NCBI GenBank assembly: GCA_014905825.1
Contig: JACGCN010000023.1
Location: forward strand, 434,001-498,000
DNA length: 64,000 nt
Source of the DNA: Lyophyllum atratum
Lineage: Eukaryota; Basidiomycota; Agaricomycetes; Agaricales; Lyophyllaceae
Direction: 5' to 3'
Part shown: positions 21,820 to 34,593 of the stretch, piece by piece
Numbering within the stretch: position 1 is the first letter of the stretch
How the letters are laid out: every line of letters begins with the position of its first letter
Made by a program: the position numbers and the translations under genes
The notes under the pieces: generated by a model
The model's input: only the letters and a program-made list of their open reading frames with translations
The model's database searches: none
Told to the model about the DNA's origin: nothing

Positions 21820-24122
21820 TCAATTTTGGCGAGTGGTTCGGTCGACCTCTCTCCAGCTGTTGACGAGCGTGCGACGGACGCTGGCGAGACCCGGTGCGGG
21901 ACCATTCTCTTGGTCGGGCATGCTGTACTCGTGCTTGATAAGGTCCGCTGCGCTACGCCTGTCGGAGGGCGCGAAGGGTTGATTCCTAGAACAATCGACG
22001 GTAAGATACATGACAAGGTCGTGCGAGGAAGGGGGCTTTACCATGCGCTGTAGACGAAGGTGGATGGGTCCGGGTGGGTGTACTGTGGAGGACAAGGTCA
22101 ACATGGGCTAGATACGCCAGAGGGCCAATAACATACTGCCGTGATCTCGTGGAGGTCCCGCTGGAGCGAGAGACAGAAGTGGTCGAGGTCTAAGATGGAA
22201 TGAATATTAACTCATGATATTGAGAATGAACTTAGAAGCACACTGACCGAGATCGTTCAAGTCGTAGTTGAAGGGATTTTCGCTATGGAGCCATGATCAG
22301 CATCGGCAGGAAAAGAAATAGTAATGGAACGTACATTTCCTGTCCGATCTCAAGGAAACCGAGGAGGAGGAAGGAGGCGAAGGCAGTGCCTGGGATGGTG
22401 TAATATCCGAAGGGGACGATGATTTGGAACTGATAAATCACGATAGAAATCAGTAACAGATGAGATTCAAGCCGACTGGCACACGCACGGGGAGGAACAT
22501 CAGGTACAGCCTGAGCAAGAAATATGAGGGGTCGCACTGACTATGACAAGTGACATACATACCAGAGGGACATCCTAAGGTGAGCCTGGTAGGCAAAGGG
22601 CAGAGGAGTATTTCTAATCCGCTCGAGATTTGCAAGCGTATCCTGGAGCATCGTGATGTTGTTGGTCACACCGGTCGAGAGCGCCGGCTGCAACAAGCCC
22701 CTCTGCATCAAAGCTAGGAACAAGCGAGGTCAATACGAAGGCTGAGATAGCTATTCCGACATGAATACGTACACGCCGTGTAGCTGAGAAATCATGAAAC
22801 AATCAGCCTTTCCATGAACGCTAACCACGAGAATGCAATCCCTCACCTGGAAAGAACGAGGCAAACTTCCAATGGAACATTGCTCTCAACCTGGTCCATC
22901 TTCTTCTTCCTCAACCTAGCTTCGACCTCGTGTGCGGGCTTCGCCCGTCTCGTCAGGGTCCTGCCTATCCACTTGAAAAACCTCAGAAGCGGGATGTAAT
23001 CATACATTGATGCCTCAGGAGGGTTACGGGCGGGCTTGAGTGGGTGATGGCTGTCGACCTCAGGAAGGACCTTCTCTGGATCGAATGTATTCCGGCGAGA
23101 AGGACGGGCGGAACTGCTGCCGTTCTTGGTAATGGAGCGGAACCATGAGGTCTCGGACTTGTTGTCGTCGATGAGGGTGTCACCGCGGGAGTGAGTGGGC
23201 AGGGAGGCAGTGCGTTGAGGGTGATGTCCGATCACTGTGTCTGGAGCGGAACGAGGATTCTTTGTCTTATGTGCGCTGGCCTCCTCGATATCGTCTGATG
23301 CGCTCCAAAGGGGCAGCTTGTCCTCGTCCGTGTGGTCACCATGTGCACTGGCATATCGGGGAAGGAAGCAGAGCAGAGGATATAGATCCTGGTAGTAAAC
23401 GCCAGGCTCGCCTCGAAGGAAGTGCTACAGCGGGAACATTAGTGGAGTGCGCCAAGGAACAGGAGCACCGTATCTACCTTGACGGAAACTGAGAAGGCTT
23501 GGATCTTATGACACACAGCGCGATCAGCTTTAATGAACGCGACGAAACCGCAGTTTGACTCACTAAGTTAATCATGGTCTTCTTCTCGATCACACCCTGC
23601 AAAGTCCCCTGCTCCTTCGTCAATCCTGTGATATTTCGTTCCGACGGTACGTGAATCCAGAACTGAAAGTCATAGAATTAGATCTTTTTCAGCGGCATGT
23701 TGCAAAGCTCAACATACCATCAATGCAAGGTTCCGAGACGCAACGTTGATATTTGTCCACATCTTCCTACCATCCTGGTACCTAAAAGATGAGTGAATAC
23801 GTGTCATCAGCCTGTAATGGTGATGTGTACTAACCGCTCGTATGCCGATGACGTCCTGAAAGAAATGACCAAACCGAGCACCGTACCCAACACGGTCAAG
23901 AGCGAATTGGGGATGGAAAGCGTGTGAGGTGTCAGCTTAGACACCAACGTCACCACTGTCGAGGTGTCCCGTCAGCGTTGATTCCTCCAGCATTCATCTG
24001 GAGCGCTTACTAGTGGCGATGAGGGTGAAGAATAAGACTTCAGGCCAAATGTCATTGACGACGGTCGCTTGGAACCGCTTTGCGGTCCATTTCCCATGGA
24101 AGAGGGGATTATGGGCAACCAT
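21820..24122 (-). CDS. Bestrophin-like (UPF0187) membrane channel protein
   Basis: A multi-exon member of the bestrophin/UPF0187 family; animal members are anion channels and fungal ones are largely uncharacterised. The start ATG at 24120-24122 gives NPLFHGKWTAKRFQATVVND and then DIWPEVLFFTLIAT. Further exons give SLLTVLGTVLGLVISFRTSS, AYERYQDGRKMWTNI and ARNLALMFWIHVP-type sequence. A cytosolic insert of about 110 residues, Ser/basic-rich, lies near 23000-23330, ahead of SMYDYIPLLRFFKWIGR. The family signature ENPFNYDLNDL followed by LDHFCLSLQRDLHEITA is encoded near 22280-22130. The tail ends VDRTTRQN at 21820. At least ten short introns are needed and several borders are approximate. Location is plasma or organelle membrane. 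Confidence 0.85.
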
Positions 24123-26018
24123 TGCGGCTGTGAATCGGGATTCGTGGTGAAGGAAGGTGTGCCGGCACGAGGTGAATGTGCGCTCTAGTATAAATGGGTG
24201 TCAAGACAAGGTGAAGAACCCTTGGACCACTGCAACTATTGTCGAAAAAACAATAACAGGTCTAGGTCGGGGCCAAGGAAAGTGGGAGAAAAAAGAAGAA
24301 AGCTTCGGTTTTAAGGAAGAGTCGGATCAACATCATGTTAGAAACGAGGGTACGACGGGTATTGACTTCGTGACGAAACCGTCAAAAAACCGATCGCGCC
24401 AAGCACAACGTGGTATCGACCTCTCCATCAACCCAATCTTCACAGATCTTCATGCACAGCTTCCCTACTCTTCCCTACTCCAGCTTACTGCTTCACCGGC
24501 GATGTATCACGCTCAAAAGGATGATATGCACACCGTTGGCAATCATGGTAACAAAAATCAGCGCTCCGCGTAGGTGTATACCAAAGAAGCTTCAAAACCT
24601 TGTGACGATAGATCATGATTGACTACAGATTTCCCTTAAGTATGTTGACAGTCACGGACTCCAAAGGAACTTCATATCTTAGACCTGAAACGCCGCGGTA
24701 GGCCGATGAAACGTCGGTCGGGTTGTTCCATACAGCCGTGCCGTGGTACAGAGGTGGCTCCCTGAACCTTCTGTAGTAGTAGTAGTGTGTCGCATCGTGC
24801 AACTTTCTTCTCCTGGAACCACATATGCAAGACTTGCATCGCTCTCGCCCATTCTTTCTCTCACAAACGAAATTACGACGATAATCCAATTTCTCACAGG
24901 TACTTCTCCCTGACCAACACGGCTAATCCGCACTTCCGACGGAAATTTCGCGATGGCCTGCGATGGCCAGCACTGGAGCTCAAGGCATAGGTGCATGAAT
25001 TACCTGCCACAAACGGCACAATTGCATGCCCCATGACCCCCTCGTGAGACGCCTTCGCTGCCACTTGCATCGACACCACCGTGAAAAGTGACCCTAGATC
25101 TAAATAGGGTTCTCTATCGCCCTACTACTGACCTCCTCTGCACTAGGGCGATGGTCGTCCATACGGAGAACGTGATATGTACTCAATATTATCAATGTTT
25201 GCTTTGAGGCGTTCGTCCAAATTGTCGTGCGATGTTGCTTGAAAGACAGATGCCGATGTCCCCGTCTTTCACACTCCATCTTATGTACATACTACAAGTT
25301 TACGATCGATGGAAAACTTTGTACCTGAGCGGGCATCGGACTCCGCTTACGTGCTACCTCCCGAGGTCTCCGCGTTCTATTCAACTCCAGCACTGGCCTT
25401 TGAAAAGCAGACGTGAATGCTTTGGTCCGAGTCTGATCAGGCCTCGTACATATGTCGGTGTATGTCCGAGGTATGTTTTCTGTTGGCATCGCTTATTGGG
25501 AGGGTACTTCCTCAGCTTTTTTGGAGTCCCGTTCAGACTATTCCATCCTGTCAAGGCGAGTCTATTTATGTCGTAGTCGGGTTATTCATGATGTTCATAG
25601 ACGCTACATATGATCCCCGGTTTCCATTATTCTTACGCAGCCATCACCGTAATCCAGCTTTTGCAATCATAATCTCCATGCGCGCGTTAACGTTCGACGT
25701 CTATTCTGACTTCGGCCTCAAATGCTACAAACTGGACACCAGCCTTCGTAGGCATCCTGGACAACCTCTGGCTGCCAATTCCCGTCAGCGTCAGGTCAAA
25801 GGCCCATGACTGAACATTAGGATCTGCCTAACAAAACGTATCGTACATATCCGACCCAAAATTCTGCGCTTAAACGAAAATCTCATCCTTTCCTTTCCAA
25901 TATCGCTCAAATCACTAAACTATTGTAAGAAAGTCATCAGTCCATGCCCCCTAATTATCAGCTCGAGCCCACGATGATGGGGCTACCACATGCACGGCGA
26001 GGAGAGCCCATCGCCTCA
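24123..26018. other. Gene-poor stretch between bestrophin-like and fimbrin genes
   Basis: It holds the bestrophin-like promoter side and the fimbrin 3' end. Open frames at 24157-24573 and 25232-25809 (+) have no recognisable content and show shifting frames. A decayed gene is possible at 25230-25810, where hydrophobic segments occur, but I cannot support one. Confidence 0.4.
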
Positions 26019-28448
26019 TCACTGCGCGATGCTCATCAAGCTTCCGACGAACGTCAAGATCTGTGTAGGGAGTAGTGAAGACTTGAGTGACCGAAGGAGT
26101 AAAGGATGATTGGTAACTTACGAGGCGCGGCCGCACATCGACAATATCTTCGGGGACCAAGAAGATCAGCGCATTCATCTTCCTCGCGATTGAGATCGCC
26201 AATTTAGCTGAGGGAGAGCAAATCGGCATCAGAAAACAAGAACGCAATAGCTAGGCGATATCCTACCATTCTGTCTGCGGTCTTCGTAAGGACCAGTTTC
26301 AGAGACGTCGATGACGAGGGTAGGGTCGACAATGCCAGGGCGGATGGCGTCGAGGAGATCGAGGAAGAACAGCCCAGTCGTGATCGAGGGATCCTTGAAG
26401 GACCGGATGGGCCGTACACTGGGCTTGGCTCGCTGCGCGGTGGTGTTGGCCCATTTGAGCATCTCTGTATCACTGATAGGCCGCCCACCGCTGGTCTTGG
26501 CGAGCTCCGTAAGCGTTTTACTAATGCTCATCCTGAGATAAAAAGATAGCACGAAGTCGTCAGTACTGTTAATCAAGACAGAATCGAGGAGACCAACGAA
26601 ACACACCTCATGAGCTGCCACACCAACCCCAACACAAGCGTCTTCCTCCCATCCACAATGTCCGCACCCTGGATACCCACTAAGTGCATCCCGTTCTGCT
26701 TCCCAAGATCCACTACGTAGTTCGTGTTCTCCACCGCCTTGAACCTCGATAGAGTACTCTGATTGGGAGTCACACCGATATCCTCAGCCTCCTCATCCCC
26801 TTCACCGGCATAACCTCCGCTCGCGTACGAAGTAGCAGCCGCACCCGCCTTCGGCTTCGATACGCGCCGCCAGATGACGCTGCCCGGCAGGATCTTGTCG
26901 AATGCCTGCAGGATGATCAGACCGTCCTTGAGGTTCTCGAAGAAGTTGAATACGCCAGGATCCACGTTGAGGGAGTTGAGCCATAGAGTGAACACGCGCG
27001 CCTCGCGCTCACCCTCTGCGTCGAAGTCCTCGACTGCCCCGTAGTCCTTCGCCTCTTGCTCGTCGAGTGGCTCGAGGCCGGGGTGCGTGTTGAAGAGGTT
27101 GGCGACGAATGCGAGATTGAGTCGAGGGTTTCCAGAGACGAGGGAGGAGGGGGTAAGGTATTTGCGGCATTTGATCTTGTCGGCATTTTGAAGCACCTAG
27201 GGAAGAGGGCGCAAGGGTTAGTACTGCCAATAATGATTGCCTATAGTTTACCTGTTCTGCACGGGTCCGGATATCGGGGGTCTGAAGGGGCGCGAGAGAA
27301 CAGTGTTGTGGCTGCAGTTGGTGCAGCAGGACCGTGTAGTTCTCGCCGTCGGACACATCTCGACTGAAATTGTTGACCCTAATGACGTCATCAGCATCGA
27401 CGCTCAGTGTTTATCTTACTGCGCACATACCGTCTCTTCCAGCCCGCAGCTTTCAAGTGGTAATTGAACCACCGAAGCAGAATCTGGTCCGGAGTCAGAC
27501 GCAGTAGATCTTCGATAGTCTCGCCATCCTCGCACAGCCTGTACAACTCCGGGTGGATTTTGATATCAACCTGGGCGAGGAGACCTCTCCGGATAATCTG
27601 CCAGATCAGACCAAGGATAAGGTGCTCCCTGCCTTCTGCAAGATCAGATGAGCCGATATTGACGACGGAGCAGCCGATGGCCTTTGCGGATGTAATGACG
27701 ATGTTGTTGTTTTCCGTGATTTGGAAGGCATTGAGCGGCTTGCGTGCAGTCGGCTTGTTCAGGACACGCATATCGATAGTGTCAGGGACAGAGTCGTTGA
27801 TGAGTTTACATAGAATCAGCCCATCTTTACATTCGTCGAAAAGTTGCATTGTATTCGTTGGAATCGGGTAACGGTCACCGATGTCGGGATCATTCTCGAT
27901 AACCTGTACTTCAAGAGTGAGTCTGCGTAACGTATCAGAAGTAGATGCGTGCGCACCAGGTTGATGTGATTTGTGAACTCGCTGCGCTCGTCCTCGTTGA
28001 TGGTGTGGCTCACGTTGGCATTCGAGCCTTTGACGGTCACTTTGCCAGCTTTCGTCGTCAAAGAGCTGCTAGTAGCACTCGACCTTAGCTTGACATTCAG
28101 CTAAGCATATATTGTAATGTCAGTCAGGGTATATGTGACATCATTAAAATTCGCACCTCGACCCAGTCCTCAAGCTCAACTTTACCACTGGCGTCAACGC
28201 TGACGCCTTTCAGTGTCTCACGCGCAAGATCATACGACTGTCCGCTAGACTGTAGAGCATGTAGTACAGCAGACTTGTCTATTCGTCCAGGAGAATCGGT
28301 CGAAATCGAGCTAAAGTTATCATCGTTTGTTCAGGGTTCTATCTCGACAAATTCAGGGGATCAAGTCTCACTTGAATCGATTGATGAGGTCGAACATCTC
28401 ATCACGGGAGACTTCTGGGTACTTCTTCTGAAGCTTCAGGGCTTCCAT
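26019..28448 (-). CDS. SAC6: Fimbrin/plastin, actin-bundling protein
   Basis: Fimbrin cross-links actin filaments into bundles in cortical patches and cables. The start ATG at 28446-28448 gives MEALKLQKKYPEVSRDEMFD, which opens an EF-hand region (through VSVDASGKVELEDWVELN). Four calponin-homology domains in two actin-binding modules follow. Clear blocks are ECKDGLILCKLINDSVPDTI, PLNAFQITENNNIVITSAKA, LILGLIWQIIRRGLL, LRWFNYHLKAAGWKR, NLKDGLIILQAFDKILPGSV and LVLGLVWQLMRMSISKTL. The ending is ARKMNALIFLVPEDIVDVRP, then ILTFVGSLMSIAQ, with the stop at 26019. Domain order and ending match fungal fimbrins. An acidic insert (GEGDEEAEDIG) in the third CH domain is somewhat long. About eight short introns are present; borders are approximate. 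Confidence 0.95.
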
Positions 28449-29368
28449 TATAGCGATTTAATGAGGAATGGGCAAGGGTTGGGGAATGGTAACGGAGGAT
28501 AACCTCGGGACTCGCCGATCTATATAGGATGAAAGTCCGCAGTGGCGGTGCAGGCAATTGCTTAGAACCTTCTTCCACCTCCGCAGTGCATTTTTGCTGA
28601 CGATCTACTGCTGTGCTTGCCGCAGTCACCGAGCAGGACCGGCTGCGCATCTATTCTCCTTCACTCTGCGACTGTGAATTATTTTGTGTTATGCATCGAC
28701 GCACACGTCGCCCGGAGACCTTCTTGGCCTTGACTTCAATGTCACAATGAGTGCTGCCGCTTTCTTTCTTGGTAACCGCAGTGGCATACATCAGACCCAC
28801 CCTTCTTCCGCGGCGGATTGACTCCACCAATTTCCTGCATTGAACACTTGCAAGCACCAGGATAATTATCCCTCTATAACACCAACATAGGCCCTGTGTT
28901 CGAAGTTCTACCGACCCTCCAGCTCCCACGTCCCGAATCTCCTTCTTTCCGCAACTTGGCCGACCAAACGCGCTCCTGTCTCTCAATCTAGAAGGTCGCA
29001 TGGTGGATTAGAACTTCGTCTGTCTCCTGTTCATATTCTCATGTTGAAACATAGTGTTGTGTCTTCACAGCAAACGCGATCGTACACCTATGAAAGCTCT
29101 GGCTGTCTTTCATTCTTCTGTTTATATAAACCCATATTTGAACTCATTTTGTGTTGATACGGTCCAGTGCGATCTTGTCCAGGTTTGCGCAAAGCGTCTG
29201 TCTCTTCGTAAAGGTCTTCCCTGTCACCATTTTTGACTCGTATCACTTTTATAACTAGATGGCTGAACGGTTAAGTCATGAAGCTAGGAGTCGCATGTAT
29301 ATGACAAACGAACAGCCTTAGTACAATTCAAGCAAAGCGTCTGCGTAAGTGCTTGACCCGCGAAGGCC
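28449..29368. other. Intergenic, no gene seen
   Basis: It lies between the fimbrin start and the STN1 stop, both on the minus strand. It should contain the fimbrin promoter. Short frames here lack recognisable motifs. Confidence 0.4.
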
Positions 29369-31428
29369 TCAGATACTCAACTCCCACCTCTCCTTCCCGA
29401 CACACCAAGCTCTGCCTTCCACCTTCAAAACTTCCAGCGCCTCACCCACGTTCCACTCACTCAAATACCGCCATCTATCATCTTTTCTCAGATACGCAAG
29501 GATCCCCTCCTTCGTCGATACACCATATCGTCCCGCCCCTCTATCCTTCCCACCCGTAGGCCTCGCACTGGTTAGTTTCCCAATCGCCGTTTCTACGACT
29601 TCAGCCAAGAATTGCGGTGACAGAGGTATATACGCCTCCTCGTTGCTTTCCGGCTCTGAGAGGTCGATATTCTCGTCGTCCCCTTCAACTCGCGAGATAG
29701 ACACCCCGCTGATGGTCGAGAAGACCGTGCTATCCGCAGAGGTAGACGTCACGTTGTGTTTCCACAGCCTACTGTCCGACTCTTTGGGAAATTGCAGACA
29801 TGGGCGCACCGGACCATCCCAAAGGACGATGCTGCCCTCCCGCAGGAGCTGGACGATCGTCGACTGGAAAAGGCGTTTAATACGCGGTGCGAGCTTCTCT
29901 GCTTCCACAGCTTGGCAAGTCGATGGACGCGGCTTGGTACGCGTGGATTGAGTAGTGCCATTCGCCTCTTTCGCCTTCTTTCGTTCTTCGCGCAGCCGCC
30001 GTTTCGCGACGGCTTTGACGACACTCTTGGCCATATCAGCGAGCTCTGGCACGCGTCTCAGGTATGATAGAGTGAAGCCGGCCATCCTAGGCTTGTCAGT
30101 TAAAGCAGACGAGCTCGTCTGTGGTTGGTTGTCGAAGGAGAGGGCTGGGATGCGGGGTCGGGGAGTTTGCATAGATAATTTGGCAGTGCTTGGACGTGGC
30201 GTCTCGTCAGATACGAAGTGTCGCCGCGGTTTGGTTGGTGTTGTAGGATATTCCGCAATGGACTCATTAGTATCCGAGTCATAATTTGGCTCGAGTGTGT
30301 GGTTAGTATTGGTTACACGGTCCATATAATGTTTCACATATATACGGAAAGTATTGCCGTTAAGATCCCGGGAGTGGAGACGTGACGGATGGCGAAGTTT
30401 CTGCGGCGACTGCGGAAATCTTAAGCAAGGTGTAAGATTTCAAATGGAATTTTCCAAACCTGAGTGGTAGATTTGGCAGGACTACTGGCCTGGGACGACG
30501 TCGAAGGGCTGGAACGTGTTGTGGAAGGGGTTGATAACATTTTGGAAGGCGTGGATGATGCTGCTGAAGGTGTAACAGGCACTAGGGCCGCAGGTATGGG
30601 GTTGGAGGGATTTTTCACTGGGGAAGACGGTTGTGGGGCTGCCAGAATCGTATCGTGGATGCGGAAGGGAGTCGACGCCGTGTAATGCGATTTGTGTAAC
30701 CGATGTACTTCTAACCAGTGCCTAGGTTCGTCGTTGTCCGAGGGACATCGAGCTAGAAACAATCATCAATATTATAAGAACAAATCCATGTTATCTTACC
30801 TATGCTATTGACCACAATCTCCCTTCTCTCATACTTCTGGACCACTCTGCCCACAACGCACACGGGAAGACCAACGCGAGCCACGGGCTTCGATGCTGGA
30901 GAAGGAGGTTTCTCTTGAGATCTGACCATCTTCGGATGGATTTGCGACTTATTGGTGGGACTCTGGGCAGGAAGTGACTGTCGATGCAGGCAATCAACTA
31001 CTGCTGTGCCATCGTCCACTAGCAATATATAATTAGATTAATAAGGTGCATTTGACGTATGAGCTCACCAGTGTAACGAATTCGTGTCTCATATACCTGT
31101 ACACCCACCACTAACCCTACAATACGAACAGTTCGACATGGGACGCGGCCGAGCCAGAAAAAGGTGGCATCTTCAGGGAAGATCAGACGTCGTCTTGACT
31201 GACAGCGAGAAACTCGCCTTTCTCGCCATTCTCCTTCATAGTCAAGACATCTTTAATGAAGCAGGATGCTATCGCTTCATGCTTGAATGTCCATTTCCAA
31301 AGTTCAGCCGTTGTCGGCCCATTTGTGTCTTCCTGATCTTCGCAATCAACCTTCCGACGCTTTGAAGGTGAAAGAAAGATCGTGCCACTTTCAGAAGTTC
31401 TTTGCTCTATTGTTGCTGTAAAGCTCAT
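29369..31428 (-). CDS. STN1: CST telomere-capping complex subunit STN1-like
   Basis: STN1 acts with TEN1 and CTC1/Cdc13 to protect telomere ends and aid C-strand synthesis. The start ATG at 31426-31428 leads to ELWKWTFKHEAIASCFIKDV. The OB-fold follows: FFWLGRVPCRTVRIVGLVVG, VQVYETRIRYTVDDGTAVVD, CLHRQ, then LPVCVVGRVVQKYERREIVV. A Ser/Pro linker follows (30460-30720). The C-terminal part has FTLSYLRRVPELADMAKSVV and a winged-helix-like ending (YLSEWNVGEALEVLKVEGRA). The stop is at 29369. Joining the first two coding blocks in frame needs a GC-AG intron (31226-31171, 56 nt); no suitable GT donor was found, so a frameshift or assembly error is the alternative. The assignment rests on the OB-fold motifs. 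Confidence 0.82.
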
Positions 31429-32895
31429 GAAAGTTCGGGAGAACAGGTCCACATGAGGCTGGCACTGCAAAGCTTGAAACGAGGACCGGGACGTGATGCC
31501 CAAGCCCGGTGAGTCACAACATAGAACAACCACGTGAGAGTGTGACGTGGCGTGACTTCGCGCTTGCCACTTCCCGCCATGATGCTCATTGTGTTGACGT
31601 TCTGACCACGACCGAGCTCCTGCTAGATTAGTCTGAACCCATGCCATAGGCAAGCCATACTGGTATGTATGTCTCGGCTACTTCCAAGACGGATGTATAC
31701 ACGATCATCTGCCTCCCCATCTCCATGAGGCCCTCATCTGACTACTTGTAGACCATATCATATAGGTGCACACCATTGCACAGCTCGCCTTTAGACCGGA
31801 GCCGACTTCTGACATACATGCGAAGGTCGAAATTCGGAAAGGCACGGTTCGCATTCCGGTGCCACATGTGCATCTCGATTCCGTGCACCGTTTCATTTGA
31901 ATTTATCTCCGAAATCTGCCTTGAAGAGCCCACTTCAAGGCGCGTGCTGTCCGGAAGCGGTGCGGAAAGTCACCTTCGTGATCGCCTCTCCACACCACAG
32001 TTGAGTCGATCGCGATTCAATGTTACCCCCGAGCCTTCGCAGCCGCAACGAGTTTTGCTCTACGGAAGCTACCAGCGCATGGCGGATAATCTACTAAGAA
32101 CACATTCGTCTGCGGTAGTGCGTTTGCTGCACTTGACATGATTGGTCTAGTTCTGGGTAATCGCTTCGCAAAAGGAGTCGTCACTGGGGCATTCGGCACC
32201 GTACGATGAAATTCCGACGCATCTCTATCTGCTTTTGCCTCGCCTCGCAGCCCCCGGTGTCATTCTACTATTTTGGAAACCCTGCCGATCATCGTTATCT
32301 TGGAGGCTTGCTTGCACGATTCCTGCTTGCAAAGACGCGCGTCTTTGATTTCATCTCAAGACTATGCACAGCAAACTTCGCAATGCAATGCTCTGGACGT
32401 GCAGACGTTCTTTCATGGTTACTTTCCAGGCGCTTTTTCTATTCAACGACACATTTCCCTGGATCGTTTTCCGCTATTCTCTGGACGCTATCACTTGTAC
32501 CGTTTTATTGCTGAGAAGATCGACAATGAACTGCATGGCATCACACCCGCTCAGAAGGACGCGTCAATCCAGCGCGCTTCATGCTGTATTTAAGAAGGCG
32601 AAGGCATGTTAAAATGAGGCTGTACTAGACGCCTTCGCGAAGCTCTCAAAAACATCCGAGCTCTTCTGTGATTCTCACCTGCTTGCAAGATGGGCGTCAG
32701 TTCGCGATCTTCCGTCCAACCTCCTACGGCGATGTTCCGTCTCCGTACATCGTGCAAAATCTGCACAGACTATGGGGAAGCCTCGCCTTGTCCATGCAAA
32801 CTTTTGGCCCCCCACACCCCGCAAAAGTATATATTAGGCTGTACCTTTCATCTTCCTTTCATACTCTCTTCGCTCCATCCCATCAACCAAGAGCA
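31429..32895. other. Divergent intergenic region
   Basis: It separates STN1 (minus) from the membrane-protein gene (plus). Several short frames overlap in all phases and none shows a known motif. The promoter of the downstream gene is at its right end. Confidence 0.4.
32828..32835 (+). promoter_or_regulatory. TATA box of the downstream membrane-protein gene
   Basis: TATATATT lies 61-68 bp upstream of the ATG at 32896, with a short pyrimidine-rich leader between. Spacing and sequence fit a fungal core promoter. No other upstream element was assigned. Confidence 0.5.
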
Positions 32896-33816
32896 ATGTC
32901 GTTGTCTTTGCGCCCAGATTCCGTCACTTCTGCGTCTAGTAGCAACACTGCGCGCAGCAGCATACCAACTGGCAGCGTTGTGCCCATTACAGAGAAGCAA
33001 CTGCACGAGCAGCCTTCGACTACAGACGCAGACCGGACACCATATGTCAGACCAACATCGTCGATGGATCCGATTTTCACCTCTGAGGAGTATGAAGCAT
33101 TTGCCCGCCAATTCGGCACATCAGTACTCATTGTACGTGGACCATCCCTCTACCTGTTGAGTCCAAGCTTCTGAGTATACATGCAGTCCACATTTACCGC
33201 CACGCTCATCGTGGCATTTCTCGCTCTAGCGCGTGACATCATCGCCGCACCTGATACGCCAGACCCAGTGGCGCTTATCCATTTCAATATTGGCATGCTT
33301 CTCGGTATGGCAGCCACCGGTCTCCATATCGGCGTAATAGTCGTGGCTGGACGCGCCGCCGCACTCTGCTTTCGGCTGTCTGCAGCTGCCCTTCGCGACG
33401 AGTCAAAATCTATCCACTGTTCGAAACGTCTCCCTTCTCTTGAAGGCTCGCGCCATTTCGCCCAGGTTGACTTCTTCCGCTACATAAAATATTGTGACCA
33501 TCTACAGCTTGTGGCATCGATGATGCTTCTGTGCTTCTTCCTCTTCCTCGCATACTCGATGTTCATGCTGAAAGTATTTTTCTGGATTCTTTTCGGCGCG
33601 TCGACTATTGGAGGCTTTTCAGTGTTCAATACAGGTTTCTGGAAGGTCTCGCTGGCCCGGGAGGCCATTACGGACACGTGGAATGGGATATTGACTCAAT
33701 TCTGGCGCCAAGATGGAAAGGGCGGGGCGACTGGGGACACACGGAAGGGGTTATGGACTCGGTGCTTTTCGCGCTGTAGACGGGATGGAAAGAGTGACGC
33801 GTCTGACATGGCGTGA
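32896..33816 (+). CDS. Multi-pass membrane protein of unknown function
   Basis: Two exons (32896-33132 and 33187-33816, intron GTACGT...TGCAG) join in phase 0 to 288 residues. The first ~60 residues are Ser/Thr-rich and cytosolic-like. A conserved-looking segment follows (FTSEEYEAFARQFGTSVLI), then about four hydrophobic helices: STFTATLIVAFLALARDIIA, IGMLLGMAATGLHIGVIVVA, VASMMLLCFFLFLAYSMFML and VFFWILFGASTIGGFSVF. The tail is basic with Cys (CFSRCRRDGK). I do not recognise the family. Proteins of this plan are frequent as lineage-specific membrane proteins in mushrooms. Confidence 0.75.
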
Positions 33817-34593
33817 ATTTCAATATCAGTCGGTTTAGTGCTTTGCATCTACGTATCTATATGCTCTGTGTAGTATGAAGTTAGCTTACTGTAGATGAGG
33901 CGGAAAATACGCATCAGTCGATGACTACGGCCTTAACATTGACGGAGGCGCTCACGAAGGACAGGCGTCTGAGCATGCTTCTCATCAATGTATATATTAT
34001 TTGAGTATGTGGGCGTCTTTCCGAGAACAGTATGACACTTCATGTTCCTCATACGGTTTCCATGGTTCTGAATCGGCAGCCCGTGCCAAATTAAAATCTC
34101 AGGAGAGTTTGACAGCCCGAAGATGAAATCCGGGATCCCAGCATAAGGAAAGTTGCCGAAGACGATCCTGGAGTTCCCACCACCGTCTGCACCCGTTGCA
34201 CGATGCTATCATCGGAAATGATGCCAAACCATCATACGTATGCGACCCTCGAACATCTGCAGGGTGCGGAAATAACATAGGCTTCTAGATCCACACTTCC
34301 ATGCCATGTGTGTTGGACGAATTCATGTCCGCGTCTACTGCGCAGAGACGATCCTGCCTATGCTGATGTAGAGGGGATGGGTGGTGGTCCACGGCTTCCA
34401 GGAAAGATGCCTACAGTAGTGTGATGCTGCGCTTCCGAAGGCGCGGCGGAGCTAACCACATAGGTTAGCCTGAGCGCCGAGCGACTGGATGGCTCACAGG
34501 GGCGCCAGGATGTGGACAAAGAATTTGAAAGATGACGGGTCGGTGGTAACATATGTCATACGCAAGCATCAAAATAAACCTGCCTTCTCAATA
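33817..34593. other. Intergenic, no gene seen
   Basis: The 3' flank of the membrane-protein gene, running up to a TIR element. Nothing recognisable was found. Confidence 0.4.

Noticed and set aside
25232..25809. Plus-strand frames with hydrophobic segments, possible membrane-protein gene
   Set aside because: Frames shift without clear splice sites and no motif is recognisable; too weak to annotate as a gene.
29260..29360. tRNA-like start (GATGGCTGAACGGTTAAGTC) resembling a Ser/Leu D-arm
   Set aside because: No acceptor partner, anticodon arm or T-loop follows at the right spacing.
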